Assembly (NCBI GenBank): GCA_030247555.1
Contig: JAOTSD010000010.1
Location: 1-64,000 of the forward strand
Origin: Siculibacillus sp.
GTDB taxonomy: Bacteria; Pseudomonadota; Alphaproteobacteria; Rhizobiales; Ancalomicrobiaceae
Length of the DNA: 64,000 nucleotides
Reading direction: 5' to 3'
In this document: one piece after another, positions 1 to 10,437 of the stretch
Layout: each line of letters opens with the position of its first letter
Position numbering within the stretch: the stretch's first letter is position 1
The notes under the pieces: model-generated
Seen by the model: the letters and a program-made list of their open reading frames with translations, nothing else
Database searches by the model: none
What the model was told of the DNA's origin: nothing
Translations under genes and position numbers: made by a program

Positions 1-528
1 GCCGCCTTCCTCGCCGCCGGCGCCACCTGCTCCCGCCCCGGCGCCGCCGCCCCGCCCGCCCGTTCGAAATTCCTGCGCTTCCCCTTCGGCGCCTGCGATC
101 CGCGCTCGATGGCGGCGGTGAACGAAGCCGGCATGGCGGCGATCCAATGGGACGTCTCCACCGGCGACCCCTCGCCCTTCGCCACCGCCGACATGATCGT
201 CGCCGCGACCCTGCGCTCGGTGCGGCCGGGCTCGATCGTGCTGGCCCACGCCAACGGCCGCGGTTTCGCCACGGGCGCGGCCCTGCCCCGCATCCTCGAC
301 GAGTTGACCCGGCGCGGCTTCCGTTTCGTCACGGTCGGCGAACTCCTCGCCGCCGGCCGACCGTTGGTCACCGCGACCTGCTGGGATGCCCGCCCGGGCG
401 ACACCGACCACTACGGCCTCTTCGGTCGACGCCTCGACCCGTGGCCGACGCCGGCCTCCCGCCGTCCGACGGCCGAACCGCGGACCACACCGGGCCCGAC
501 GCCCGCTCGACCGCGCCGGTCGATCTGA
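1..528 (+). CDS. Polysaccharide deacetylase, C-terminal part (5' end outside window)
   Basis: The frame is open from the first base of the window, so this is the 3' part of a longer gene. The fragment reads as the C-terminal half of a NodB-homology (carbohydrate esterase 4) domain. An FRFPFGACDPRS segment fits the R-x-P-F-G motif, QWDVSTGDPS fits the W-D motif, and GSIVLAHANGRG fits the late L-x-H motif that normally holds a catalytic His. A C-terminal CWDARPGDTDHYGLFG segment is typical of exported deacetylases of this class. These enzymes remove N-acetyl groups from peptidoglycan, chitin-like or exopolysaccharide substrates. The N-terminal metal ligands lie outside the window, so activity cannot be judged. 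The tail after about residue 150 is Pro/Arg-rich and low complexity. Confidence 0.8.
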   Translation, partial: AAFLAAGATCSRPGAAAPPARSKFLRFPFGACDPRSMAAVNEAGMAAIQWDVSTGDPSPFATADMIVAATLRSVRPGSIVLAHANGRGFATGAALPRILDELTRRGFRFVTVGELLAAGRPLVTATCWDARPGDTDHYGLFGRRLDPWPTPASRRPTAEPRTTPGPTPARPRRSI

Positions 529-538
529 GGAGACCACG

Positions 539-1057
539 ATGTCGTCCGCGCCCGATCGCCCTCCGCACTTCTCCGGCGAGACCCACGATCTCGGCGTCTG
601 CGTCCTCGGCCCGGTCGCGGGCGACCTCGAGACCATCGCCGCCCGCCTCGCCGGTCTCGAGCCCTGGGCCACGATGGGACGGTCGGCGGCGAGCTTCGTC
701 GCCCACATGACCCGGCCGATGGCGGCGACCTTCCGCTTCGCGGTTCGCGTCGACGACCGCCCGGTCGGCTTCCTGTCGCTGCGCCACCCCTTCATGCGCG
801 GCCCCTACATCGAGACCATCGCTCTCTTCGAAGAGGCGCAGCGCCGCGGCATCGGCCGGGCGATCGTCGAGTGGATCGCTCGCGAGGCGGCGGGCGAGGC
901 GACCAACGTCTGGCTCTGCGTCACCGAATGGAACGCCCCGGCCCGCGCCGCCTATGCCGCCATGGGCTTCGTCGAGATCGGCCCGATCCCCGACGTCGCC
1001 ATGCTCGGCCAGACCGAGATCTTCCTGCGCAGGGTGCTCGGCCCGCCGGCACCGTGA
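539..1057 (+). CDS. GNAT-family N-acetyltransferase
   Basis: A 172-residue acetyltransferase of the GCN5-related (GNAT) fold. The acetyl-CoA binding motif A is visible as an IETIALFEEAQRRGIGRAIV-like stretch, with the Q/R-x-x-G-x-G/A pattern as QRRGIG. It is followed by a CVTEWNAPARAAYAAMGF segment, the usual late GNAT motif placing a Tyr near CoA. The ATG at 539 is preceded by a GAGGAGA ribosome site, and the frame upstream of it looks non-coding. The gene begins 10 bases after the deacetylase stop, so the two may be co-transcribed. The acceptor substrate cannot be predicted. Confidence 0.85.
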   Translation: MSSAPDRPPHFSGETHDLGVCVLGPVAGDLETIAARLAGLEPWATMGRSAASFVAHMTRPMAATFRFAVRVDDRPVGFLSLRHPFMRGPYIETIALFEEAQRRGIGRAIVEWIAREAAGEATNVWLCVTEWNAPARAAYAAMGFVEIGPIPDVAMLGQTEIFLRRVLGPPAP

Positions 1058-1152
1058 CGCCGGCACCGCGCGCGGATGGGGCGAAGCCCTTCCCCTTCGC
1101 CGCCGTTCGGCCCATTCTTCCCATGCGACCATTCGGCGACCGGAGGTGACCC

Positions 1153-1845
1153 GTGGCGACGATCCTGATCACCGGAACCAGCCGCGGCATCGGCCTGGCA
1201 CTCACCGAGGCCTTCGCCGGCCGCGGCGACCACGTCGTCGCCACGGTCCGCGCCCCCGAACATCTCGAGGACCTCGCCGCGGTGATGTCCCGATACCCCG
1301 ACACGATCGAGGTCCACCGCCTCGACGTGACCGACCCGACTTCGATCGCGGCCCTGGCCGAACGATTCGCCGGGCGGCCGATCGACGTGCTGATCAACAA
1401 CGCCGGGACCATCGGCCCGGAGCGCCAGTCCTCGTTCGACATGGACTTCGACGGCTGGATCGAGACCTTGAAGATCAACACCCTCGCGCCGCTCGCCATC
1501 GCCCAGGCATTCCTGCCCAACCTCAGGCTCGGCGAGCATCCCAAGATCCTCACGGTGTCGAGCGGCATGGGCTCGATGTCCTATGCCAAATCCGACCGGA
1601 TCGCCTATCGCACTTCGAAGGCGGCGGTGAACAAGGCGATGCAATGCCTCGCCACCGACCTCAAGGGCGAGGGAATCGCCGTCGCCGTCTGCCACCCCGG
1701 TTGGGTCAAGACCGAGATCGGCGGCCCGCATGCCGAGATCTCACCGGAGATGAGCGCCACCGGCCTCACCCGCATCGTCGACCGCATGAGCCTGTCCCAT
1801 TCGCCGGAATTCCTCGCATGGGACGGCAGTGCCGTGGCCTGGTGA
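1153..1845 (+). CDS. SDR-family oxidoreductase
   Basis: A 230-residue short-chain dehydrogenase/reductase of the classical type. It has the N-terminal cofactor motif TGTSRGIG (residues 7-14), the NNAG motif near residue 80, a catalytic Ser in VSSGMGSM and the Y-x-x-x-K pair in AYRTSKAAVNKAM. It therefore uses NAD(P)(H) to oxidise or reduce a small alcohol or carbonyl. The start is GTG, chosen because a GGAGG site lies 6 bases upstream and the first residues already form the Rossmann strand. It resembles C-factor/sniffer-like SDRs with a short C-terminus. The substrate is unknown and the neighbours give no clue. Confidence 0.88.
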   Translation: MATILITGTSRGIGLALTEAFAGRGDHVVATVRAPEHLEDLAAVMSRYPDTIEVHRLDVTDPTSIAALAERFAGRPIDVLINNAGTIGPERQSSFDMDFDGWIETLKINTLAPLAIAQAFLPNLRLGEHPKILTVSSGMGSMSYAKSDRIAYRTSKAAVNKAMQCLATDLKGEGIAVAVCHPGWVKTEIGGPHAEISPEMSATGLTRIVDRMSLSHSPEFLAWDGSAVAW

Positions 1846-2011
1846 GGCCCTTCACACCCGCGACCCGGGCGCAGGCGACCGGTCATTTCGCCGGTGCGGC
1901 ATTTTTTCCACGAAACACGACGGCGTTGCAGCGACGAATTGCACTTCCGCCGCTCCGCCGCCGCCACTACCCTCACCGAACAAAAGAGAAGAACTCGATG
2001 GGAGGAACGTC

Positions 2012-2101
2012 ATGACCCGAGTCCTGAGTCGGACGGTCGAAGTGGTGATGGTCAGCGCCGCCTTCTTCGTCGTCTCCGCCGTCGTCGTCGGATTGCTCTG
2101 A
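2012..2101 (+). CDS. Tiny single-pass membrane peptide (29 aa)
   Basis: A 29-codon reading frame with an exact GGAGGA ribosome site 5 bases before the ATG. The predicted peptide has a short basic N-terminus (MTRVLSR) followed by about 20 hydrophobic residues ending in VVVGLL, i.e. one transmembrane helix. Peptides of this size often modulate a larger membrane complex. The next gene, 300 bases downstream, is a cytochrome b561 on the same strand, so that is the obvious candidate partner, but this is inference. Translation is supported only by the strong ribosome site and the helix-like composition. Confidence 0.45.
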   Translation: MTRVLSRTVEVVMVSAAFFVVSAVVVGLL

Positions 2102-2400
2102 GCCGCTCCACCGACGCCGACGCGTTTCGAACCGCCGTGCGTTCGCCTCGCGGACACCGGTCCGTCGGACCGGGTCGAGTGAGGCGTGCCGGCCGCGCCG
2201 ACCGGATCTCGCCTCGACGGCGGGGTCGAAGGTCGTCGACCCACCCCCGCGACATTTCGCCCACCCCGTGAAAGCGCCGGGACGCGCTGCGCCTTCCGTT
2301 TCTTACCGACCTTTAAGCTGACACCGGCGGCGTTTCTGCTACCCCGGGTGCGAAGGCGACGACCTCCCGTCGCCTCTTCGACCTCGCCCGCGGAGACGTC
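2102..2400 (+). other. Intergenic leader upstream of cytochrome b561
   Basis: About 300 bases with no convincing gene. The sequence just upstream of the cytochrome gene (around 2295-2340) is the only less GC-rich part and is the likely promoter area, but no clear -35/-10 pair was found. The cytochrome ATG at 2401 is preceded by a weak GGAGACGTC ribosome site. Confidence 0.4.
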
Positions 2401-2964
2401 ATGACCACGCTCGATTCCACCCCCGCCCGCCCTCTCTCCTGGGACGCCGCCACCAAGGCGTTGCACTGGTCGATGGCGCTGTTGATCCCGCTCGCCTGGG
2501 TGATCGCCATCGTGCTCGAGCAGTTGCCGCGCGAGAGCCGCGGCCCGCTGATGTTCTTCCACAAAAGCGTCGGCGTCACCGTCCTCGCCCTGCTGGTGCT
2601 GCGTCTGCTGTGGCGCGCCACCCACACCGCGCCCGCCGGCGAGACCACCCCGTGGGAACCCTGGGCGGGGCTCGCCGCCAAGGCCGGCCACGCGCTCCTC
2701 TACATCCTGATGGTCGCCGTCCCGGTCGGCGGCATCGTCACCTCCTTCGCCAACGGCCGCTCGGTGCCCTTCTTCGGCCTCTTCGAGATCGCCTCGCCCT
2801 GGGCGACGAAGCAGCCCTTCGCCGGCCAGGTGGCCGAGATGCACGAGATCTTCGGCCACCTCCTCCTGGTCGTCGCTCTCGCCCACGCGGTCATCGGCAT
2901 TCTCCACCACGTGGTGCTGAAGGACCGTACGCTGGTGAAGATGAAGCCCTTCGCGAAGGCGTGA
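2401..2964 (+). CDS. Cytochrome b561-family membrane protein
   Basis: A 187-residue integral membrane protein of the prokaryotic cytochrome b561 (YceJ/CybB-like) family, with four hydrophobic helices. Haem-ligand histidines are visible in helix 1 (KALHWSMALLIP), in the FFHKSVG segment that starts helix 2, and in the C-terminal MHEIFGHLLL and LAHAVIGILHH segments. An RLLWR segment follows helix 2, as usual for the family. Such proteins accept electrons from the quinol pool or from periplasmic donors and hold two b haems in the inner membrane. No partner electron-transfer gene is adjacent other than the tiny membrane peptide upstream. Confidence 0.88.
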   Translation: MTTLDSTPARPLSWDAATKALHWSMALLIPLAWVIAIVLEQLPRESRGPLMFFHKSVGVTVLALLVLRLLWRATHTAPAGETTPWEPWAGLAAKAGHALLYILMVAVPVGGIVTSFANGRSVPFFGLFEIASPWATKQPFAGQVAEMHEIFGHLLLVVALAHAVIGILHHVVLKDRTLVKMKPFAKA

Positions 2965-3014
2965 GGCGGCCTGGGCGGTCGCCGGGCTCGGCGACGCCCA
3001 CTTCCGAAACGCGA

Positions 3015-3039
3015 GAGCCCCGGACCTTGCCCGGGGCTC
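3015..3039. terminator. Hairpin between convergent genes
   Basis: Arms GAGCCCCGG and CCGGGGCTC form a 9-bp stem with a short loop, placed between the convergent ends of the cytochrome gene (2964) and phaZ (3069). There is no T tract, so it is either a weak bidirectional terminator or a transcript-end stabiliser. Confidence 0.5.
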
Positions 3040-3068
3040 CTCGAATGGTTCCGTTTCCGGTCGGCCCG

Positions 3069-4283
3069 TCAGTCCGACGACAGGATGACGTTGCGGACGA
3101 TCGGGTAGATCTGGTGCTCCCAGCGCTTGCCCGAGAAGACGCCGTAGTGACCGACGCCGGGCTGCATGTGGTGGCGTTTGCGATAGGGCTTGAGCGACGG
3201 CGTCAGGTCGTGCGCCGCCGAGGTCTGGCCGAGTGCGCAGATGTCGTCGCGCTCGCCCTCCACCGTCAGGAGCGCCGTGCGACGGATAGCCCGCGGGTCG
3301 ATGCGGTCACCCCGGTAGGTCATCTCGCCACGCGGCAGGCGCGCCTCCTGGAACACCCAGCGCACCGTCTCGAGATAGAACTCGGCGGCGAGGTCGAGGA
3401 CGGCGAAATACTCGTCGTAGAAGTCCTTGGTGGCCTTGGCCTTCTCGTGCTCGCCCCTCGTGAGGTTCTCGTAGAGCTCGACGTGCGCCTTCACGTGCCG
3501 GTCGATGTTCATCGACATGAAGGCGGAGAGCTGCACGAAACCCGGATAGACCCGCCGTCCGGCGCCGGCGTAGCGGCCCGGTACGGTGGCGATGAGGTTG
3601 CGCTCGAACCATTCGATCGGCTTCGAGGTCGCCAGCTCGTTGACCTTGGTCGGGTTGATGCGGGTATCGATCGGCCCGGCCATCAGCGTCATCGACCGCG
3701 GCTGCGCCGGATCGTCGGCCTCCGCCATCACCGCCGCCGCCGCCAGCACCTGCACGCAGGGCTGGCACACCGCCACCACGTGCGTGCCCGGCCCCATGAC
3801 CTGCAGGAAGGTGATCAGCGTCTCGACGTAGTCCTCGAAACCGAACGCGCCGCGTTCCAGCGGCACGTCGCGGGCATTGTGCCAATCGGTGATGTAGACG
3901 TCGTGGTCGCCGAGCAGCGTCTTGACCGTGTTGCGCAGCAGCGTGGCGAAATGGCCCGACAGCGGCGCCACCACCAGCACCCGTGGTTGCGGCGTCGCCA
4001 CGTCCTTCTTGAAGTGCAGGAGCGTGCCGAAGGGCGCGACGAAGCGCGGCTTCTCCTCGACCTTCACCAGCTCGTTGCCGACCATCACCTCGTCGATGCC
4101 GTAGGGCGGGCGGACGTGAGTCAACCCGGCGCGGGCGATCATCTCGTAGGCCGCTGCCAGCGAAGCGAAATTCGACGTCCCACCGATCGCTCCGGCCGAT
4201 CCGATCGCCTGCAGCATCGAGGTGGCGACCGTGCGGACCGGATCCATGAAACCGTTCTGGCTCTCGTAGACGAGATAGAGCAT
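3069..4283 (-). CDS. phaZ: Intracellular polyhydroxyalkanoate depolymerase
   Basis: A 404-residue intracellular PHA/PHB depolymerase of the type that degrades native carbon-storage granules to hydroxyacids. The alpha/beta-hydrolase nucleophile box reads VCQPC around residues 172-176. Members of this family use Cys instead of Ser at the nucleophile, so this fits. The N-terminus MLYLVYESQNGFMDPVR and the C-terminal GVGHYGVFSGKRWE segment with the catalytic His are hallmark regions. The start at 4283 is chosen over an upstream methionine because MLYLVYE is the family N-terminus. The gene is divergent from a GST gene; no PHA synthase or phasin lies in the window. Confidence 0.93.
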   Translation of the reverse strand: MLYLVYESQNGFMDPVRTVATSMLQAIGSAGAIGGTSNFASLAAAYEMIARAGLTHVRPPYGIDEVMVGNELVKVEEKPRFVAPFGTLLHFKKDVATPQPRVLVVAPLSGHFATLLRNTVKTLLGDHDVYITDWHNARDVPLERGAFGFEDYVETLITFLQVMGPGTHVVAVCQPCVQVLAAAAVMAEADDPAQPRSMTLMAGPIDTRINPTKVNELATSKPIEWFERNLIATVPGRYAGAGRRVYPGFVQLSAFMSMNIDRHVKAHVELYENLTRGEHEKAKATKDFYDEYFAVLDLAAEFYLETVRWVFQEARLPRGEMTYRGDRIDPRAIRRTALLTVEGERDDICALGQTSAAHDLTPSLKPYRKRHHMQPGVGHYGVFSGKRWEHQIYPIVRNVILSSD

Positions 4284-4447
4284 GGACCTGCCACCGGCCG
4301 AGAATGGAACCACGCACCCCTCCTTCGCACCGGCCGAACGGGGGCTACGTGAAAAGCCTAGTGCAATCTTATCGCATGTGCGAGATAATTCTCACATTCC
4401 GCCGGTCGCCCTTCGCCGACCGCGCGGGACGAGGGAGGGACGGTTCG

Positions 4448-5104
4448 ATGTCGACTGCGACGCTCACCATCTCGAGCAAGAACTACTCCTCCTGGTCGCT
4501 GCGCGGCTGGCTCCTCACCCGCATGAGCGGGCTCGCCTTCGAGGAGCGGGTGATGCCGATCGACGATCCGAACACCCGCGCCGAACTGCTCCTGCTCTCG
4601 CCGTCGTTCCTCGTGCCCTGCCTGAGCCACGACGGCCTCGACATCTGGGACACGCTGGCGATCGCCGAATACCTCGACGAGCTGATGCCCGAAGCCGGGA
4701 TCATCCCGAAGGATCGCGTCGCCCGCGCGCACGGCCGGTCGATCGCCGGCGAGATGCACTCCGGCTTCGCCAACCTGCGTTCGGCGCTGCCGATGAACCT
4801 CAAGGGCCACTACAAGGGGTTCAAGGTCTGGGCCGGCGCTCTCGGCGACATCGAGCGCGTCCGCACCATCTGGAAGGAGGCGCTCGCCGCCTCGAAGGGG
4901 CCGTTCCTCTTCGGCGACGCGCCGACGCTGGCCGACGCCATGTACGCCCCGGTCGCCGCCCGCTTCACCACCTACGACGTCGCGCTCGATCCGGTGTGCG
5001 AGGACTATCGCCGCACCGTGATGAACTGGCCGTTGATGCAGGAATGGATCGAAGCGGCCATGGCCGAACCCGAGGAACTCGACGAACTCGACGTCGAGTT
5101 CTGA
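4448..5104 (+). CDS. Glutathione S-transferase family protein
   Basis: A 218-residue protein with an N-terminal thioredoxin-like GST domain (residues about 5-80, KNYSSWSLRGWLLTRMSG) and an alpha-helical C-terminal domain containing the FLFGDAPTLADAMYAPV segment, which matches the conserved N-capping/hydrophobic staple region. The N-terminal SSWSLR places a serine where soluble bacterial GSTs bind the glutathione thiol. The ATG at 4448 is preceded by a GAGGGAGGGA purine tract. A GATAAT hexamer at 4384-4389 in the divergent intergenic region is a plausible -10. Physiological substrate is unknown. Confidence 0.85.
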   Translation: MSTATLTISSKNYSSWSLRGWLLTRMSGLAFEERVMPIDDPNTRAELLLLSPSFLVPCLSHDGLDIWDTLAIAEYLDELMPEAGIIPKDRVARAHGRSIAGEMHSGFANLRSALPMNLKGHYKGFKVWAGALGDIERVRTIWKEALAASKGPFLFGDAPTLADAMYAPVAARFTTYDVALDPVCEDYRRTVMNWPLMQEWIEAAMAEPEELDELDVEF

Positions 5105-5131
5105 GAGCGGTCCGCCCCCCGGCGCCGGCGA

Positions 5132-7747
<2,616 letters not shown>

Positions 7748-7806
7748 GGTGGACCTCCCTTCCTGCGAGAGAAAGCGAGCCCGCCGACGAACGGCGGGCG
7801 CTCGCC

Positions 7807-8319
7807 TCAACGCACCTCGATCGACTTCACCTGCCAGGCCGAGCGCGAGAAGATCTTCTCGTTGTAGAGCGAGCGGTCGACGTCGAAGGGATAGATGACG
7901 AAGATCGGCCCCTTGTCGCGCACCGACATCGGCTTGCCGTCCTTGCGGGTGGCGAGGATCACCGGCCACTTGCGGAAGTCTTCGACCGGCACTTCGACGG
8001 CGTAGTCGTTGAGGGCGGTGATCTTCAGCACCGTGCCGGTCGCGCCGAGCTCGTCGAGGAGAGCCGCCCCGAGCGGCCCCTCGAAGCGCACCATGCCCTT
8101 GGTCCAAGGCGTTTCGGTCTCGGTGATGCGGCGGGGCAACGCGTCGAGCATGGTCATGTCGAACGCCGCTGCCGGTCCGACGTTGGTCGCGGCGATCCGG
8201 CCGGAGACCGTCAGCACCACGTCGCCGGTCGGCGTGGCGAGGCCGGCGGACTGCGCGACCGAGGTGGCGAGGCCGAGGCCGAGGGCCGCGGCGGCGAAGA
8301 TGAATCTGCGAAGGCTCAT
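7807..8319 (-). CDS. Exported sulfite-oxidase-fold (molybdopterin-like) protein lacking Cys
   Basis: A 170-residue protein with a Sec signal peptide (cleavage near AQSAG, residues 20-25). The mature part resembles the small molybdopterin-binding oxidoreductase domain of the YedY/sulfite oxidase fold: a central VRFEGPLGAALLDELGATG stretch, then LNDYAVEVPVEDF, the GKPMSVRDKGPIFVIYPF segment and a terminal W-QVKSIEVR strand. Catalytic members of the fold hold molybdenum through a conserved Cys; this protein has no cysteine at all, so redox catalysis by that mechanism is excluded. Location between an HD-GYP regulator and a hybrid kinase suggests a periplasmic ligand-binding or accessory role for the kinase, which is inference. 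Confidence 0.75.
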   Translation of the reverse strand: MSLRRFIFAAAALGLGLATSVAQSAGLATPTGDVVLTVSGRIAATNVGPAAAFDMTMLDALPRRITETETPWTKGMVRFEGPLGAALLDELGATGTVLKITALNDYAVEVPVEDFRKWPVILATRKDGKPMSVRDKGPIFVIYPFDVDRSLYNEKIFSRSAWQVKSIEVR

Positions 8320-8391
8320 ACGGGCGTTCCTTCTCGGTGGGAGGATCGTGGAATCGGGATCGCGTCACGGAAGGCGTCCGCGACGCCTCTC

Positions 8392-9441
8392 TCACGCGGC
8401 CGCCGCCTCCCGGTCGGCGCCGCCGGTGATGGCGACGATCTCGTCCCAACGCGAGAAGAAGGCTTCGACGCAGGCCGGATCGAAATGGCTGCCGGAGCCC
8501 TCGACGATCAGGGCCTTCGCCCGATCGAGCGGCCAGGCCGGCTTGTAGGGACGCACCGACATCAGCGCGTCGAAGACGTCGGAGAGCGCCGTGATACGCC
8601 CGGCGAGCGGGATTCCCACGCCGGAGAGCCCCCGCGGATAACCGCGACCGTCCCAACGCTCGTGATGGGAGACGGCGATGTCCGCCGCCATCTGCAGCAA
8701 GCGCGACTTCGATCCCTCGAGGATGTTCCAGCCGAGTTGCGCGTGGGTCTCCATCACCAGACGCTCTTCCGCCGAGAGCGGCCCCGGCTTGAACAGGATC
8801 TCGTCGGGAATGCCGACCTTGCCGACGTCGTGCATCTGCGATGCGATTTCGATCAGCCTGCACTCGTCCTCCGGCAACCCGAGACCCTCGGCGACGAGGC
8901 CGCAGATGCGCGACATGCGGGCGATGTGGTCGCCGGTGTCGCTGTCGCGGCGCTCGGTCGCCTTCGACAGGCGCCAGATGATCTCGCGCTCGCGTTCGAT
9001 GAGTTCGCGCGTCTTCTCCGCCACCGCCTCGTCGAGGCGGGCGGCCCGTTCCGCGAGCGTCTTCTGCGCCCCGCGCAGGGTGAGGAGATTACGCAGCCTG
9101 ACCTTGAACTCGATCGGCTCGAGCGGCTTGGTCAGGAAATCGGTGGCGCCCGCCTCGAGAGCCTCGATCGACACCTCGCGCTCGTCGACCGTCGTCACCA
9201 TGACGATCGGCACGTGCTCGTGGCGCGGCATCGCCCGCATGCGCCGGATGAACTCGATGCCGTCGATTTCCGGCATGCGGTAATCGACCAGCACGATGTC
9301 GACGTCGCCCTGTTCGAGCGCCGTCAGCGCGGCGGCCGGATCGGTGAAGGCGAGCGCCTCGCACCCCTCCATCCGGGTCACGAGATGCCGAACCAGCACC
9401 AGATTCGTCATGTTGTCGTCGACCATCAGGACTTTGTGCAT
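8392..9441 (-). CDS. Response regulator with HD-GYP phosphodiesterase domain
   Basis: A 349-residue two-domain regulator. The N-terminal receiver (about 1-125) has the acidic pair in MVDDN and the phospho-acceptor D53 in LVDYRMPEIDG. A short coiled linker leads to an HD-GYP domain with the metal-binding HDVGKVGIPDEIL motif and the HHERWDGRGYPRGLSG signature, which contains the GYP triad. Such proteins hydrolyse cyclic di-GMP when phosphorylated. The ATG at 9441 is preceded by GGAGG with 5-base spacing; that GGAGG would be coding if the upstream methionine at 9453 were used. It is probably the first gene of a three-gene leftward operon ending in the hybrid kinase, which may phosphorylate it. 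Confidence 0.93.
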   Translation of the reverse strand: MHKVLMVDDNMTNLVLVRHLVTRMEGCEALAFTDPAAALTALEQGDVDIVLVDYRMPEIDGIEFIRRMRAMPRHEHVPIVMVTTVDEREVSIEALEAGATDFLTKPLEPIEFKVRLRNLLTLRGAQKTLAERAARLDEAVAEKTRELIEREREIIWRLSKATERRDSDTGDHIARMSRICGLVAEGLGLPEDECRLIEIASQMHDVGKVGIPDEILFKPGPLSAEERLVMETHAQLGWNILEGSKSRLLQMAADIAVSHHERWDGRGYPRGLSGVGIPLAGRITALSDVFDALMSVRPYKPAWPLDRAKALIVEGSGSHFDPACVEAFFSRWDEIVAITGGADREAAAA

Positions 9442-9806
9442 GTCGGCCTCCATCTTCGAGAAAACAGAAGCCGAAAATTTTCCACATTATCAACTGAAAA
9501 CGATATCAAAAATGACGAGTTGATCAACGTCGGTGAATTGAATCTGAATCCAATTGTATGGAAAGGCTGAACGACCGTTTTGTGGATAGGTTTAGATTAC
9601 GATAGACTTTGTGGATTCGATAAATTTTTAGATATCTACGAGGGAGTGACCATGGATCGACACCGAGCGACGGGCACCGTCGGCGATCGCCGGTCGTCAT
9701 CGCGGCGTCGGTCCGCGCCCTTACGGTGCGCCCCCGCCGCGAAAGGGCTTTCCAATCCGCGCGCGCCGACTTAATCCATTCGACGGGCAAGGGACCGAGA
9801 CGGAAC
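9442..9806. other. AT-rich regulatory island between divergent regulators
   Basis: About 365 bases between the HD-GYP gene (leftward) and the TetR gene (rightward). Positions 9465-9640 are markedly AT-rich compared with everything around. Two direct copies of TTTGTGGAT lie at 9579-9587 and 9608-9616 (29 bases apart), and a perfect palindrome GTTGATCAAC at 9519-9528. A 40-codon frame at 9652-9774 has a GAGGGA site before its ATG, but its Arg/Ser-rich product looks non-coding. Confidence 0.5.
9500..9527 (-). promoter_or_regulatory. Putative sigma70-type promoter of the HD-GYP operon
   Basis: On the minus strand a TTGATC hexamer (9527-9522) and a TATCGT hexamer (9505-9500) are separated by 16 bases and lie about 60 bases upstream of the HD-GYP start. 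The -35 hexamer sits inside the palindrome GTTGATCAAC, so a repressor or activator site may overlap it. Confidence 0.35.
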
Positions 9807-10400
9807 ATGGCGCGCACGACGGGTTCGAACGGCGAGAAGACCGCGGCGTCGGTGCGCGAGGCCGGTATTCGCCTGATCTGGGAGAAGGGGTTCGAGGCGA
9901 TGAGCCTGCGCCGGCTGGCGGCGGAGGTCGGCATCCAGCCGGGATCGCTCTACAACCACTTCGAGACCAAGCAGGCGCTGCTCTTCGACATCGTCCGCGA
10001 CCACATGGAGACGCTGCTGGCGGCTTGCGACGTGGCGCTCGCCGGCCACGACGAACCGCGTGACCGGCTCATCGCCTTCGCCGGCTTCCACCTGCGCTAC
10101 CACATGACCCGGCGCATGCTGGTCTACATCGCCAACAGCGAGCTGCGCAGTCTCGAGCACGACAACCGCGCCGCCATCGTGTCCTTGCGCAAGCGTTACG
10201 AACAGAAGCTCACCGACATCCTCGTCGCCGGCCACGAACGCGGCCTCTTCCGCGTCGGTGATCCGCGGGTGACCACTTTCGTCATCATCTGGATGCTGAC
10301 CGGCATCTGCGAGTGGTATCAGCCCGGCGGACGGATGAGCGAGGACGACCTCGTCGCCGTCCACACCGACATGGTGCTCGGCGCCGTCGACACCCGTTGA
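9807..10400 (+). CDS. TetR-family transcriptional regulator
   Basis: A 197-residue TetR/AcrR repressor. The N-terminal HTH (about residues 10-60) includes the canonical AEVGIQPGSLYNHFETKQALL recognition region; the rest is the all-helical ligand domain with a HLRYHMTRRMLVYIANSELRSL stretch. Regulators with this N-terminus are often tied to acyl-CoA or branched-chain catabolism genes. The ATG at 9807 is preceded by a purine-rich GAGACGGAAC. No copy of the palindromes seen upstream of livK (18837) or the carboxylase genes (28507) occurs in its own leader. Either palindrome is a conceivable target, which is a guess. Confidence 0.88.
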   Translation: MARTTGSNGEKTAASVREAGIRLIWEKGFEAMSLRRLAAEVGIQPGSLYNHFETKQALLFDIVRDHMETLLAACDVALAGHDEPRDRLIAFAGFHLRYHMTRRMLVYIANSELRSLEHDNRAAIVSLRKRYEQKLTDILVAGHERGLFRVGDPRVTTFVIIWMLTGICEWYQPGGRMSEDDLVAVHTDMVLGAVDTR

Positions 10401-10437
10401 TCCACCCCATCGCGGAAGCGATCCGCCGAACCCCGTC

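Noticed and set aside
9652..9774. A 40-codon frame with GAGGGA upstream
   Set aside because: Arg/Ser/Pro-rich product without any protein-like pattern; the ribosome-like purine run alone is not enough.
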